Assembly (NCBI GenBank): GCA_018266375.1
Contig: JAFEAO010000002.1
Coordinates: 18,981-82,980 of the forward strand
DNA: 64,000 bases
Reading direction: 5' to 3'
From: Bdellovibrionales bacterium
GTDB taxonomy: Bacteria > Bdellovibrionota > UBA1018 > CAIMNF01
Position numbers and translations under genes: made by a program
The notes under the pieces: model-generated
The model's database searches: none
What the model was told of the DNA's origin: nothing
Seen by the model: the letters and a program-made list of their open reading frames with translations, nothing else
Part shown: positions 27,830 to 41,150 of the stretch, piece by piece
Numbering within the stretch: the stretch's first letter is position 1
How the letters are laid out: every line of letters starts with the position of its first letter

Positions 27830-30800
27830 ATGACACTTAAGCCGTTGATACGTGCATGTAAGTACAAACTGATCATGGGGATCGCTTTGTCTTCGGTGTC
27901 TCTGGCTTTGTCCGCCTGCGACGGTGGTGGCGACGGCTTTTCAAATCTTGACGTGGATAACGGTGGCAAGGGCCAAGCTGACTGCGCGATCACAAACCTT
28001 ACTCCGTCTCAAGACATCGTGAAAGTTTCTGGAGTGAACGGCGCGACCAACGTCTTCAGCGTGGGTCTCAGCGCCGCAACCTGTCTCGTTAAATTTCAAT
28101 TGAACGGCACCGATCTTCCAGGCACGGCTGCAAGCCAGACGATCGACTCGGCGAATCTCACCGCGGGCAATAACACGCTGACTGCGACTTCGGGTGCGGT
28201 GACAAAGAGCTGGACCATTTATAAAAATACACCTCCGACCTGCGGCTCTCAAACTCCTGCGACAAGCGGGAACAGCACGAGCCCGGGCGCCGCGACGATC
28301 TATACCGGCAACGCGACCGATACCGACGGAGACCCGCTCACGTTTAACTGGACCGTAAACGGTTCGGCGGCTCCGAGCGTGTTGAACGTCTTCAACGCGA
28401 GCACATCGAGCCAAGCGACTTTTACTCCAAACGGCAGCTACATGGGCGCGAACGCGCTCGCCATGAACATCACCGACGGCACCGACAGCACCAGCTGTAC
28501 TTGGAACGTTTCAGTGAACGGAACTTGTACGATCTCCACGACGACGCCGACCACTCCCGGTCCGGTGCGCATCCCGTTCAATGCCGGCGCGACCACAAAC
28601 TTCCAAGCGGCCGCTTCGATCGGTTGTAACTTCCAATGGGTGTTGAACGGTGTCGCGATCTCCGGCGCAAGCGGCGCGAACTATGTTCTCGCTTCGGCGG
28701 ATTCGGCGCTTCAAGTGGGCGGCAACGTCCTTCAAGTGCAAGTCACGAACGGCACCAGCACGGACACCAAGACTTGGACCGTGATCAAGAACACGCCTCC
28801 GACCTGCGGGTCGCAACTTCCGAGCAGTCCGTTGACGACGATCTCCGTCGGCAACAATCAAAATTTTACGGCGAACGGCTCCGACTTGAACGGTGACCCG
28901 CTCACTTTTACCTGGAAGGACAACGGCAACGCCGTGGATACTTCGATCTACACGATCACTCCGGGGGCGAACTCAAGCGTCGCGAACTTCGCGCCGACTT
29001 CGAGCTATGTGGGTGCGCGCACGATCAAAGCCGACATTACGGACGGCTACGACGCCGCGTCTTGTTCATGGAACGTTCAGGTGATACCCGTATGTCAAAT
29101 CGCTTCGTCATCGCCAAGCGGCGCAACGGTGCGGATGTCGAACGTCGGGACCACCCAGCAGATTTTCGTTGCGACGGGTAACGATCCGTCTTGTAACGTC
29201 ATGTGGAAAGTAAACGGCAACACCATCGGGGCCGCGACCGGTGCCGTGATGAACGTACTCTCGAGCGACTTGGTCGCCGGGCCATCGACGAACACCGTCT
29301 CAGCGACTTATTCGAACGGCAGTACGACCGCGACCCGCACCTGGACGGTGACAAAAAACCAACCTCCGACCTGCGGTTCTCAAACTCCGGCTTCGACGGG
29401 CAATAGCGTCGGGGTAGGCGGGAACATTACGCTTGCCGGCACGGCGGGCAACCCCGACAACGATACTTTAAGTTACACTTGGCAGTGGAACGGAACCTCG
29501 GCGAACCCGTCGCAGTTTGTGCTCTCGTCCTCAGGTAACACTTCTACCGCGGTATTCTCACCGACTGCTCCTTACGTCGGTACCGGTACCGCATCGGTGG
29601 TCATCTCGGACGGTTACGACGCGGCGACATGTAATTGGACCGTGACCGTGATCAACTCTTGTTCGATCGCTTCAAGCTTCCCGTCGACCGCGACTTACAA
29701 GGTGGCGTATGCGGGGACCGCATCGAATTCCTTCGGCGTCATTCCGAATGATGCTTCTTGTACTCCGACCTGGAAGTTAAACGGATCGACGATCAGCACT
29801 GGTCAGTTCTTTGTGCCGATCACGTCGTCGACTTTGAACGACGGTCCGACGGCGAACACCTTGACTCTGACGCTCGACAACGGCATCACGACTCCGACGA
29901 CTCGGACTTGGTCGGTGACCAAAAACCAAGTTCCGGCGTGCGTGTCCCTGAACCCGGCTGCGAATCCGACTCCGATGCCGTACAGCCAGACTAAAAACTT
30001 TACCGCGTCGATCGGCGACGCCGATGGCGACACGCTTACGAATCTTTCATGGAGATTCAACAACGTCGCCAACGGCACCCTTTTTAATCCGGTCAATACG
30101 GTGGGGAACACGTCGGTCGCGACTTTCGTTCCGGGATTCTCTCAAGTGGGTACCGCGCAGAAGGTGAGTTACTTCTTCGATGATGGTTACGACTCGAATG
30201 AGTGTATTTGGACATTTGACGTGACCAACCCGAACACGGTTCAAATCCTGTCGTGTAACCCGGCTTCGGACCCGGTCGTTGTTTACTCGACCGGTTCGAA
30301 CAGCACGCAGACTCTCTCGGTTGTGGCGACCAACGCCAGCAACTTTAAGTGGTACAAGGCCGGATCATTGATCAACGGCGCAAACTCCGCGAGTTACGCG
30401 GTCGCTTCACTCGGTCAGATCGCAGGCTTGTATACTTATCGCGGGATCGCGGAAGATACGCTTGGCAACTCGCAGTATTGCGATTACAACGTGAAGATCA
30501 ACTCGCCTCCGACTATTACCGCGACGGCTCCGGTGAGCACGCAAACCTGGAAATTGAACTACGGTTCGACGCTTGCATTCAGCGTGTCCGCGACGGATGC
30601 GAATAACGACACGCTTTCGTACACCTGGACGATGGACGGAGCGGCGAGCGTGGCTCTTCCAAGCGGCGGGTCCTCGACCACGTTTACGCCGAATTATAAT
30701 CCCGCCCTGATTGGTTCTCACACCGTTGCCGTGACGATCTCGGACGGCGCCGAATCGGCGACTCAGAGCTGGAGTGTGGAAGTGAACTACTTCTCGCCTG

Positions 30801-33800
30801 AATGTAATACGGTTTACAACTCGCCGGTTGCGACTGCGGGCGGATACATCTGTACACTCGTCGGCGTACCGGGCATGGGGTCGGGTCTCAAACCTTCAGA
30901 TGATCAAACATTGATGCGGATGCAGCCAAACTATGTGATCGACGACGGCTCGGGCAATTGGTTTATCTCGGACTCGCTCAACCACACGATCAACTTCTGG
31001 AATCGTTCGGGCGCGACGATTACCCGATTCAATAAAACGATTCCTGCCGGTAAAGTGATCGCGATCGTCGGGAACGGCGCGGGCGGATCGACATCGGATA
31101 ACGTTTACAACAACCAATTTAAAATCAACTTCGCGGGCGGTAACGGCGGCGGTATCGCCTACGACGCCGCCGAGAAGGTGCTCTACATCGCCGACTGGGG
31201 CAGCAGCCGCGTCGCCAAGATCGACAATGCCGGCTATGTGACCAGCGTTCTTGCGGTTCAAGGCGGCGTGGGCAACAACCTTGCGGGTAACACCGATGGT
31301 GCCGCGGGCACGTCGCATTCTTGCTCGAACCCGGCCGATGTTCACATCGTAAACTACGGCGGTAATCGTTGGTTGTACGTGACTTGTTACAGTACTCACA
31401 CCATAAAACGGTTGGACATCCTGCCTTCGAGCCCGAATTACGGTAAAGCTTATATGGTGGTCGGTCGATTGAGTTCGACTAATACCACGACAAGCGGCTT
31501 CGCGGACGGTACGCTTGGACCTACTGGCGACGCTCAGACGTCCAATCCATGGGCGTTGTCTGACGATGGCAACGGCAACATCTATTGGACAGAGTCGAAT
31601 TCGGGTTTCCGTATCCGAGGTGCGATGACCGGTGGAGACCCGTTGACCTTCTTTGGCGGAAGTACATTCAACCACGGGACGGTGACTGTTACGGCGACCG
31701 ATCTGTCGGCGCCGGCGTTAACCGCTGGAACCCTGAATATCGCTGGTTCGGCCGGCAGCGGAGCCGCCGTGACGAAAGCGATCCTGGTCGGTGCGCCTGA
31801 GGTGACGGGCGCCTGTTCGGCGATGAAAGTTTACTTGCAGGACGCGTCCAGCAACATGACTTACTCAGCCGGCGATACCACGGTCACGCTGACTGGTTTC
31901 GGTGCCGGTAACGTTTACAGCGATGCGGCTTGTACATCGGCTTTGCCGGGCGGGCAGCTGACGATCTTAGACGGTCAAACGGACGCTTACTTTTATTACA
32001 AAAACAACTCGAACGCGACGGTCACGTTGCACGCGGCTGTCCCGGCGGCGACGCCGGGTACACTTTCAGTGAAGACGGAAGCCGTGGGTACGGCGACGAA
32101 GCTCGCGGTGTTGGGATCGAGTTATATCGGCCTCGGCGGTTGTACGAAACTGATCGTGAAAGGTCAAAACGCGTCGAACGCGGCCTCATCGAGCGCCGCA
32201 AGCCGCGTGATCCGCATGAGCCATAACGGAATCGGGAACTTTTACACGACGTCGAACTGCTCAGGCACGCCGACTTACGAGTTTACCATGAATGCGGGTC
32301 AAACCGAACTTCCGGTTTATTATGCCACCACGATGATCGCTCCTGCGGACCAGACGGTGAGTATCGTCGGTAACGGTAACTCGAACGGCGTGACCGGCGG
32401 CACGCCACTTGCTGGCGCGACCACATTGCGTTTTCCTCGCGGTCTTGCGGTCAAAACGGTGAGCGGGTCGGTGCAGGGCTTCTTCGTGTCCTTCTGGGAT
32501 CAGCATCGGATTAACTTCGTGAACAATACGGCATCGATCGTTACTTACGGAGGCAACGACGTGCCCGCTTATTCCAGCGCGATTGTTCTTGGTACGGGCG
32601 CCTATGGTTTCAACACCGATGGTTTAGGCAGTGTTACTAAAATCTGGACCGCGTACGGAATCTCGCTCAACAACGATCAAAGCTTGCTCTTGCACGCCGA
32701 TTACGGCAACCTTCGCGTCCGCGCGATGGACGTCTCGGATCCGAACGGTAACGAAGTGACCTACATCGGCGCAGGCCGTGGCCGCGCCGGTCACTTGGGT
32801 GATGCGACGACTCCCGCAACCGGCATGTACATGAACGGTCCGAGCCAACTTGTGATCGATGGCACCGGACGCAAACTCTATGTTTCGGATAGCAGCAACT
32901 ACCGCATTCGTAAGGTCGACTTGCTCACGGGTGAAGTCGACACGATGGTCGGCAAAGGGCAGGGTGCCGCGACGACCGAGAACGACGATCCGACCAACGT
33001 ATTTATGGGTGGTCCACGCGGTCTCGCGCTTATGGCTTCGGGCCCGACCAACTTCCTCGTTTACGCCGATACCAACAATAACGGAGGCGTGGGCGCGAAC
33101 TTGAACTGTCAGATCCGCGCACTCAACCTGACTCCGTCGAATCCACCGGGTGACGCGACGACGTTCTTTAACGTGTCGGTGAGCCGTAACAAGGTGGCGA
33201 CGATCGCGGGCGACTACCTCCAAGGGTGTCAGTCGTGGAAGACGGCACCGGCTTATGGCGCGAGCGTGACCGCGGTCGGCTCGAAGATCCACAACGCCGA
33301 AGGTATTGCTTCAGACGGTACGAACCTCTATATCGCCATGACTTACGATCACTGTATTCAAAAGCTCACTCCGGATGGAACACTCACCCCGATCGTCGGG
33401 ACTTGCACGACCGTCGCACCGACGTCGGCCGACGGTTCGACAGCTCTCGCGCTCACCCGCTATCCAACCGGTATCGTGGTGGACCCAAGTTATGCGGCTG
33501 ACGGTAACTTCTTCTTTACCGACTCACTTGACAATGCTCAGGGACGGGTACGATACGTGAACTACCGGACGACTCCGGTCACGATTGGTTCGACGACCGT
33601 TCCGGCGGCAACCGCTCCGAACGGCATCGTTCAAACGATCTGGTTCCAATCGACGACTCCGACCTCGCAAGGCCGGATTTATGGGCTTGCGGCATTCGGA
33701 CAAGAGATTTGTTACTCATCCGGTCTGCCGAACGACGGTAACACCGGTGCCCACAACGTGACTTGCTACAACCGAAACGACCCAATTGGTGCGCCGAACT

Positions 33801-33994
33801 TGCGTGTCGGTCCGTCTGAGGCTTCGAACCCTCCGATTCGCGGTGGTGCTCCGCTCGACAGCTTGCAAGAAAACGTCTATTCGAGTAACGCTTTCGCTTA
33901 CGCGCCTTACGGCCTCGGATTCGACGCTGCGGGTAACCTGTATATTGCCGAACGCAGTAACAGTATTATTCGTATGGTCCGCCGTTGGTGGTAG
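27830..33994 (+). CDS. Giant surface lipoprotein with Ig-like repeats and NHL beta-propeller (2054 aa)
   Basis: The signal peptide ends in lipobox LSAC with the lipidated cysteine at residue 30. From about 50 to 1000 there are four to five tandem units of about 187 residues. Each contains a strand-rich half ending in a KNTPPTCGSQ-like motif (near 133, 320, 507 and a divergent copy near 697) and a PKD/cadherin-like half with DxDGDPLxF and DGYDAAxCxWxV. These cysteines recur and probably form disulfides. From about 1010 to the end lie NHL-type propeller blades (GNWFISDSLNHTI, LYVSDSSNYRIRKV, LYIAERSNSIIRMV). They are interrupted by two beta modules with GAGNVYSDAACTS and GIGNFYTTSNCSG. GGGGG precedes the ATG. 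A cell-surface adhesin or polymer-binding role is likely, but no ligand can be read. Confidence 0.9.
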   Translation: MTLKPLIRACKYKLIMGIALSSVSLALSACDGGGDGFSNLDVDNGGKGQADCAITNLTPSQDIVKVSGVNGATNVFSVGLSAATCLVKFQLNGTDLPGTAASQTIDSANLTAGNNTLTATSGAVTKSWTIYKNTPPTCGSQTPATSGNSTSPGAATIYTGNATDTDGDPLTFNWTVNGSAAPSVLNVFNASTSSQATFTPNGSYMGANALAMNITDGTDSTSCTWNVSVNGTCTISTTTPTTPGPVRIPFNAGATTNFQAAASIGCNFQWVLNGVAISGASGANYVLASADSALQVGGNVLQVQVTNGTSTDTKTWTVIKNTPPTCGSQLPSSPLTTISVGNNQNFTANGSDLNGDPLTFTWKDNGNAVDTSIYTITPGANSSVANFAPTSSYVGARTIKADITDGYDAASCSWNVQVIPVCQIASSSPSGATVRMSNVGTTQQIFVATGNDPSCNVMWKVNGNTIGAATGAVMNVLSSDLVAGPSTNTVSATYSNGSTTATRTWTVTKNQPPTCGSQTPASTGNSVGVGGNITLAGTAGNPDNDTLSYTWQWNGTSANPSQFVLSSSGNTSTAVFSPTAPYVGTGTASVVISDGYDAATCNWTVTVINSCSIASSFPSTATYKVAYAGTASNSFGVIPNDASCTPTWKLNGSTISTGQFFVPITSSTLNDGPTANTLTLTLDNGITTPTTRTWSVTKNQVPACVSLNPAANPTPMPYSQTKNFTASIGDADGDTLTNLSWRFNNVANGTLFNPVNTVGNTSVATFVPGFSQVGTAQKVSYFFDDGYDSNECIWTFDVTNPNTVQILSCNPASDPVVVYSTGSNSTQTLSVVATNASNFKWYKAGSLINGANSASYAVASLGQIAGLYTYRGIAEDTLGNSQYCDYNVKINSPPTITATAPVSTQTWKLNYGSTLAFSVSATDANNDTLSYTWTMDGAASVALPSGGSSTTFTPNYNPALIGSHTVAVTISDGAESATQSWSVEVNYFSPECNTVYNSPVATAGGYICTLVGVPGMGSGLKPSDDQTLMRMQPNYVIDDGSGNWFISDSLNHTINFWNRSGATITRFNKTIPAGKVIAIVGNGAGGSTSDNVYNNQFKINFAGGNGGGIAYDAAEKVLYIADWGSSRVAKIDNAGYVTSVLAVQGGVGNNLAGNTDGAAGTSHSCSNPADVHIVNYGGNRWLYVTCYSTHTIKRLDILPSSPNYGKAYMVVGRLSSTNTTTSGFADGTLGPTGDAQTSNPWALSDDGNGNIYWTESNSGFRIRGAMTGGDPLTFFGGSTFNHGTVTVTATDLSAPALTAGTLNIAGSAGSGAAVTKAILVGAPEVTGACSAMKVYLQDASSNMTYSAGDTTVTLTGFGAGNVYSDAACTSALPGGQLTILDGQTDAYFYYKNNSNATVTLHAAVPAATPGTLSVKTEAVGTATKLAVLGSSYIGLGGCTKLIVKGQNASNAASSSAASRVIRMSHNGIGNFYTTSNCSGTPTYEFTMNAGQTELPVYYATTMIAPADQTVSIVGNGNSNGVTGGTPLAGATTLRFPRGLAVKTVSGSVQGFFVSFWDQHRINFVNNTASIVTYGGNDVPAYSSAIVLGTGAYGFNTDGLGSVTKIWTAYGISLNNDQSLLLHADYGNLRVRAMDVSDPNGNEVTYIGAGRGRAGHLGDATTPATGMYMNGPSQLVIDGTGRKLYVSDSSNYRIRKVDLLTGEVDTMVGKGQGAATTENDDPTNVFMGGPRGLALMASGPTNFLVYADTNNNGGVGANLNCQIRALNLTPSNPPGDATTFFNVSVSRNKVATIAGDYLQGCQSWKTAPAYGASVTAVGSKIHNAEGIASDGTNLYIAMTYDHCIQKLTPDGTLTPIVGTCTTVAPTSADGSTALALTRYPTGIVVDPSYAADGNFFFTDSLDNAQGRVRYVNYRTTPVTIGSTTVPAATAPNGIVQTIWFQSTTPTSQGRIYGLAAFGQEICYSSGLPNDGNTGAHNVTCYNRNDPIGAPNLRVGPSEASNPPIRGGAPLDSLQENVYSSNAFAYAPYGLGFDAAGNLYIAERSNSIIRMVRRWW

Positions 33995-34006
33995 ACTGAT
34001 GCCAAC

Positions 34007-34564
34007 ATGAACAAGAAAATCATTGCTGTGGTCATTGTGGTGTTGGGGTTTGCCGCCGGCGGTATCATCAAGAGCCGAATGAACGTCCGTCAGGACGCGC
34101 TCGCGAAAATCGAATCGCTGATCGTCTCCGCTCAGTCCGAAAAGAAAGAAATGATCGAACTCTACGATAGGCGCCAGCGGCTTCTCCTCGATTGGGAAAA
34201 ATCCGCGCGCGCGGCCTTGAAAAAACTGCCGGCGGCGCTCACCGTACCCGAGCAGATGCACGCGCCTCGAGCATGGGATCTCAAAACCGAGAGCGATCTC
34301 GAGTCTTACGATGCGTTTCAAAACAGCGTGACGAATCTGCTATCCAACTACTTGGGTGACGAGTCGGTACGAAAGTACAAACCGAAGGAGCTTGAACACA
34401 CCGAAGAGATGATCAACCGCAAACGTCACGCGTATCATTCGGACGCGTTCGATGCGAACGGTCTTATTCAAAAGTTTGATTCCGAACGTCCTTCGGTTCC
34501 GGCCTTCCGTGCGGAGAAGGAACTTCAAAAGTCCGGTCAGTGGAACCGGACTTCGAACGAATAA
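34007..34564 (+). CDS. LemA-like membrane-anchored protein
   Basis: A 185-residue protein with an N-terminal membrane segment (IIAVVIVVLGFAAGGII) followed by helices. The spacing of IELYDRRQRLL, a middle helix, and ELEHTEEMINRKRHAYHSD followed by NGLIQKFDSE resembles LemA proteins, where the last segment is LEGTENRI...RxxYNxxVxxYN. The match is partial and the conserved IPNLV motif is not seen. It starts 12 bp after the giant lipoprotein gene and could be cotranscribed with it. Function of LemA proteins is unknown. Confidence 0.5.
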   Translation: MNKKIIAVVIVVLGFAAGGIIKSRMNVRQDALAKIESLIVSAQSEKKEMIELYDRRQRLLLDWEKSARAALKKLPAALTVPEQMHAPRAWDLKTESDLESYDAFQNSVTNLLSNYLGDESVRKYKPKELEHTEEMINRKRHAYHSDAFDANGLIQKFDSERPSVPAFRAEKELQKSGQWNRTSNE

Positions 34565-34567
34565 TTT

Positions 34568-35782
34568 CTATCTGATACTGAAAGCAAGTGCGATCAAAGC
34601 GGAAAGCCCCGCGAAGAGCGCCCAGGCTTGGAGCGACACGTGCTGGAGCAAGAATCCGGCGATGAGCGGAGCCATAATCGAGGCGATGCTGGCGAGCGAT
34701 TGGCTGACGCCGCTGACGGCGCCTTGTTCTTCAGGCGCTGCCCGACGGGAAATCAGCGATGCCAGCGCCGGGCGAATCAAGCCCGAGCCGACACTGGCCG
34801 TGGTCGCGGCGAGAATCGCTCCGGGAACGGTAAAGACCCACGCGTAGGCCGAGTAACCGATCCCCTGGCAGATGAAACCGAAGAGCGCGGTTTTTTGCTC
34901 GCCGAAACGCCGAACCATCGCATCGATGACGACGCTTCTAAGCATGATGCCTAAGAACCCGAGATAGGCGTAGAGATAACCGACTTCGCGCGGGCCGAAC
35001 GCGTGTCCGTTCCATTGCAGTCGCTCTTGCGCAAAGAGCGCGAAGACCGAGATGTGCGCGGCAAACGACAACTGGAAAAAGAAAAACTGGAGGAGAAGTC
35101 CGCGGAACTGCGGCATCTTAAAGTAGTACGGAATCGGTTTTAGGTTGAAGGAGTCGGAGATCTCCACCCACTGAGCCCATTCCCAACGAAAATTTTTGCG
35201 CAAGGTCCGCATGTGTTCGACGTCCTGAAAGAAAATCATCGTCGTTAAAATACTCGAAAACGAAAGCGCTGCTGCCGCCCAAGCCGGAGCCTGAAAGTTC
35301 AGGTGGCTCAGCATGCCCGAGATCCCGGGCCCCAGGAAAAACCCGAAGCCAAACGCGATCCCGATTAAGCTAAAAGCTTTAGCGCGTTGCTCGGGCTTGG
35401 TGACGTCCGCCATCGCGGCTTGCGCGACGGTGATGTTGCCCGCGGTGATCCCGTCGATCACGCGCGCGAGAAAAAGCATCCAGAGCGAAGTGGAGTTCGC
35501 GAGGATGATAAATCCGATGCAAGTCCCGATCTGGCTAAAAATCAGAATCGGCTTACGGCCGAAACGATCGGATAGCGTACCGAGCACGGGGCCTGCCAAA
35601 AACTGGCAGAGGCTGAACGCGGTAATGATCATGCCGATCACAAACGGACTTGCGCCGAAATTTTCGGCATAGAAGGGCAGGTATGGAAGGACGACTGTGA
35701 AGGCTAGGACGTCGACCAGGACCAGTAAGAAAATCGCGAGAAGCGGCCGTGAGCGTACTGCGCTCTTTACCGACTGACTCAT
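34568..35782 (-). CDS. Major facilitator superfamily transporter, TetA-like (12 TM)
   Basis: A 404-residue inner-membrane carrier with about 12 hydrophobic segments. The MFS signature GTLSDRFGRKPILI lies between segments 2 and 3, and the N-terminal half has the layout of drug:proton antiporter family 1 proteins such as TetA (VVLPYLPFYAENFGASPF, FLARVIDGITAGN). It starts 6 bp after fadA on the same strand, so it is probably the third gene of the beta-oxidation operon. Substrate unknown; export of a fatty-acid-related compound is possible. Confidence 0.9.
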   Translation of the reverse strand: MSQSVKSAVRSRPLLAIFLLVLVDVLAFTVVLPYLPFYAENFGASPFVIGMIITAFSLCQFLAGPVLGTLSDRFGRKPILIFSQIGTCIGFIILANSTSLWMLFLARVIDGITAGNITVAQAAMADVTKPEQRAKAFSLIGIAFGFGFFLGPGISGMLSHLNFQAPAWAAAALSFSSILTTMIFFQDVEHMRTLRKNFRWEWAQWVEISDSFNLKPIPYYFKMPQFRGLLLQFFFFQLSFAAHISVFALFAQERLQWNGHAFGPREVGYLYAYLGFLGIMLRSVVIDAMVRRFGEQKTALFGFICQGIGYSAYAWVFTVPGAILAATTASVGSGLIRPALASLISRRAAPEEQGAVSGVSQSLASIASIMAPLIAGFLLQHVSLQAWALFAGLSALIALAFSIR

Positions 35783-35788
35783 CCGCGA

Positions 35789-39147
<3,359 letters not shown>

Positions 39148-39171
39148 GGAACTAGTGTATCATTCAGACAT

Positions 39172-39870
39172 ATGCTTGAAAAACAGTTCATCAGCCTAAC
39201 GTTCATGGAAAGCGTGCAATTATTCGGGCCTAAGATTTTCGTTGCCCTTTTGTGTGGTGGTTTGATCGGACTGGAACGCGAGCTCAAAAGTAAATCAGCC
39301 GGAATTAAGACAAATATGCTGATTTGTGTTGGCGCGATGCTGTATACTGCGATTTCGGTCGTGATCGCTAACAGCAATGATCAAATCGGAGTTGTGGGTG
39401 ATCCGACCCGGATTGCGGCACAGATTGTATCTGGGATCGGGTTTATCGGCGGTGGCGCGATTTTAAAATCTGGTGCTAACGTCGTAGGAATGACCACAGC
39501 CGCAACGATTTGGCTCGTAGCGGCAATTGGCTGCTGGATTGGAGCGGGGCAGTTGGAATTGGCGCTCTCGGTAACGCTTCTGATTTTGTTGGTCCTCGTC
39601 TCGGTGACCTTCTTTGAAAATCGGTTTTTGGGCAAGCGTCAGCTCTTTAAGATTGTGATTCATCTCCGTGAGAAGACAGATGAAGTGACACGCGCAGCAC
39701 TAGAAGCGCTCCTTACTTCGAACGAGCTCTCGCTCGAGGATTACCGTGAGAACCTGGCGAATAGCGCTCCTGAAGTTCGGGTCTCGTATTTGGGTCGAAC
39801 AAGCGACCACTCGAAGCTGCTTCTCGAACTCTGGAAGATCCCCGGCATTTTGGATGTGAAGCAGAGCTAG
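39172..39870 (+). CDS. MgtC/SapB family membrane protein
   Basis: A 232-residue protein. The N-terminal 140 residues hold about four membrane segments with the MgtC signature LLCGGLIGLERELKSKSAGIKTNML and GIGFIGGGAILK, where the acidic and glycine-rich motifs are intact. The C-terminal 80 residues (KIVIHLREKTDEV to KIPGILDVKQS) look like the ACT-like cytoplasmic domain found in longer MgtC proteins. Family members are linked to survival in low magnesium and inhibit F-ATPase in pathogens, but most environmental copies are uncharacterised. A later ATG at 39205 is possible. Confidence 0.9.
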   Translation: MLEKQFISLTFMESVQLFGPKIFVALLCGGLIGLERELKSKSAGIKTNMLICVGAMLYTAISVVIANSNDQIGVVGDPTRIAAQIVSGIGFIGGGAILKSGANVVGMTTAATIWLVAAIGCWIGAGQLELALSVTLLILLVLVSVTFFENRFLGKRQLFKIVIHLREKTDEVTRAALEALLTSNELSLEDYRENLANSAPEVRVSYLGRTSDHSKLLLELWKIPGILDVKQS

Positions 39871-39903
39871 TTTTGCTGGCGCCAATTTTGCACGGCGTTT
39901 TGC

Positions 39904-40482
39904 ATGAAAACAATTAAAGTTTTGCTCGACCTTCGTCCGTTTCAAATAGAAATCAAACTCTCGGGCCCGACTGATAACCGGCATCTACGCCAGGCACTAC
40001 TTCAAATTGTGCAGGCTGTAGAGCACGAGCAGGTAAATTTTCGGGCATTTACGGTGGTTCCGGCCCGGACACTTTATTATCGCGATCTCATGGACCCGGT
40101 GTGGAGGAAAAAACATTCTCACACCATCGTCGATACGGCTCAAGCCGGCTACGAATTGCGTCAGAAACGTCTAAAATTAGGTTTTAGCGGTAAAAAGTTT
40201 GCTCGAGCACTGGATGTTCATCACACGTATTTAAGTCATGTTGAGCATGGCCGCCGTCCGGTGTCGGAGTCGTTGAGAAAACGGGCTGACTCCGTTTTCC
40301 GGACTCAGATTCGAGAGATGGAACGTCGTCGCTGGGAGGAGTCGGGAGCCTTTCGCACGAACCTTGGTGAGGCCCCATTGGGCAGTGTTGTCCATGAAGG
40401 ACAAACTTTTTTCCCGGATTTACGAGAGGGGTTTGACAGTGTGGAAGAGTTGCGAGAATTTTTCGAGCACATTGAGGACTGA
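39904..40482 (+). CDS. XRE-family helix-turn-helix protein with unknown N-terminal domain
   Basis: A 192-residue cytoplasmic protein. Residues 80-130 form a Cro/C1-type helix-turn-helix (YELRQKRLKLGFSGKKFARA, LDVHHTYLSHVEHGRRPVSE). The N-terminal 75 residues (KVLLDLRPFQIEIKLSG) have no family I recognise, and the C-terminus is acidic (DSVEELREFFEHIED). It probably regulates transcription. It lies between the MgtC-like gene, 33 bp upstream, and the HU gene, with a 364-bp gap downstream. Confidence 0.82.
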   Translation: MKTIKVLLDLRPFQIEIKLSGPTDNRHLRQALLQIVQAVEHEQVNFRAFTVVPARTLYYRDLMDPVWRKKHSHTIVDTAQAGYELRQKRLKLGFSGKKFARALDVHHTYLSHVEHGRRPVSESLRKRADSVFRTQIREMERRRWEESGAFRTNLGEAPLGSVVHEGQTFFPDLREGFDSVEELREFFEHIED

Positions 40483-40796
40483 AGCGTTTGTGGACGAAAT
40501 GGGTTTAACAATGGTTGTACTCCAAGGACAACACTGCCCAATGGGAGCCCGCGGAACTCGGGGAAGAGCGAGTGCTGAACGTGAGTCTTGCGACGGGGCC
40601 CCAAATGCCGGGTTGGCAGAGTGTTGATCGCCTCGATTAGCACATGCGGTTAGATGCCGAGAAATCATGGACGCTTTCAAGCCAATGCTTGAAGGAAAAA
40701 TCTATTTTCGACGCCACAATCGTCAGTTTTCACAACGCAGCAAATTGGGAGCGTAGATTTTTATCCCACCTGCGAGGCAAATTCCAGGATATCTCA
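40483..40796. other. Intergenic stretch without a recognisable gene
   Basis: Between the XRE gene and the HU promoter. Short open frames exist on both strands but lack ribosome binding sites and coding character. I see no clear stem-terminator structure or known RNA. The right end carries the HU promoter. Confidence 0.6.
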
Positions 40797-40825
40797 TTGA
40801 ATTCCTTAACTTTGGTACGTATTCT
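40797..40825 (+). promoter_or_regulatory. Sigma-70-type promoter of the HU gene
   Basis: TTGAAT (40797-40802), a 17-nt spacer, and TATTCT (40820-40825), ending 21 nt before the HU start codon. A GAGGAG Shine-Dalgarno (40831-40836) follows. It may also drive the gliding-type operon, which starts 22 bp after the HU stop. Confidence 0.65.
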
Positions 40826-40846
40826 AGACGTGAGGAGACAACTTCA

Positions 40847-41128
40847 ATGACCAAAGCGGATTTGATCAACATCATTGCTAACAAAGTGAATTTACAAAAT
40901 CGTCAGGCGGAGACGGTAGTGAATTTGGTTTTCGATATGATGAGCGACACGCTCAAGAAAGACGATCGCATTGAAATTCGCGGGTTTGGATCATTCGTCA
41001 ATCGTGTTTACGGCGCTTACGAAGGCCGCAATCCGAAGACCGGCGAACTCGTCAAAGTGGAACCGAAGCGCGTTCCGTTTTTCAAAGTCGGCAAAGAGTT
41101 AAAGGAAATGGTCGATCGTAAGAAGTAA
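40847..41128 (+). CDS. HU/IHF family DNA-binding protein
   Basis: A 93-residue nucleoid protein that bends DNA as a dimer. The HU signature is clear: N-terminal helices MTKADLINIIANKV, IEIRGFGSFVNRVY, then the arm sequence RNPKTGELVKV followed by VPFFKVGKELK. The tip proline in RNP is present. The start follows a consensus-like promoter and GAGGAG. HU and IHF subunits are hard to tell apart by sequence alone. The outer-membrane barrel gene begins only 22 bp downstream and may share the transcript. Confidence 0.95.
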   Translation: MTKADLINIIANKVNLQNRQAETVVNLVFDMMSDTLKKDDRIEIRGFGSFVNRVYGAYEGRNPKTGELVKVEPKRVPFFKVGKELKEMVDRKK

Positions 41129-41150
41129 AACATAACAGAAAGGGATTTCT

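Noticed and set aside
40483..40796. Possible small genes or RNA between the XRE regulator and HU
   Set aside because: Short frames on both strands lack ribosome sites, and no consistent stem set or terminator was seen.
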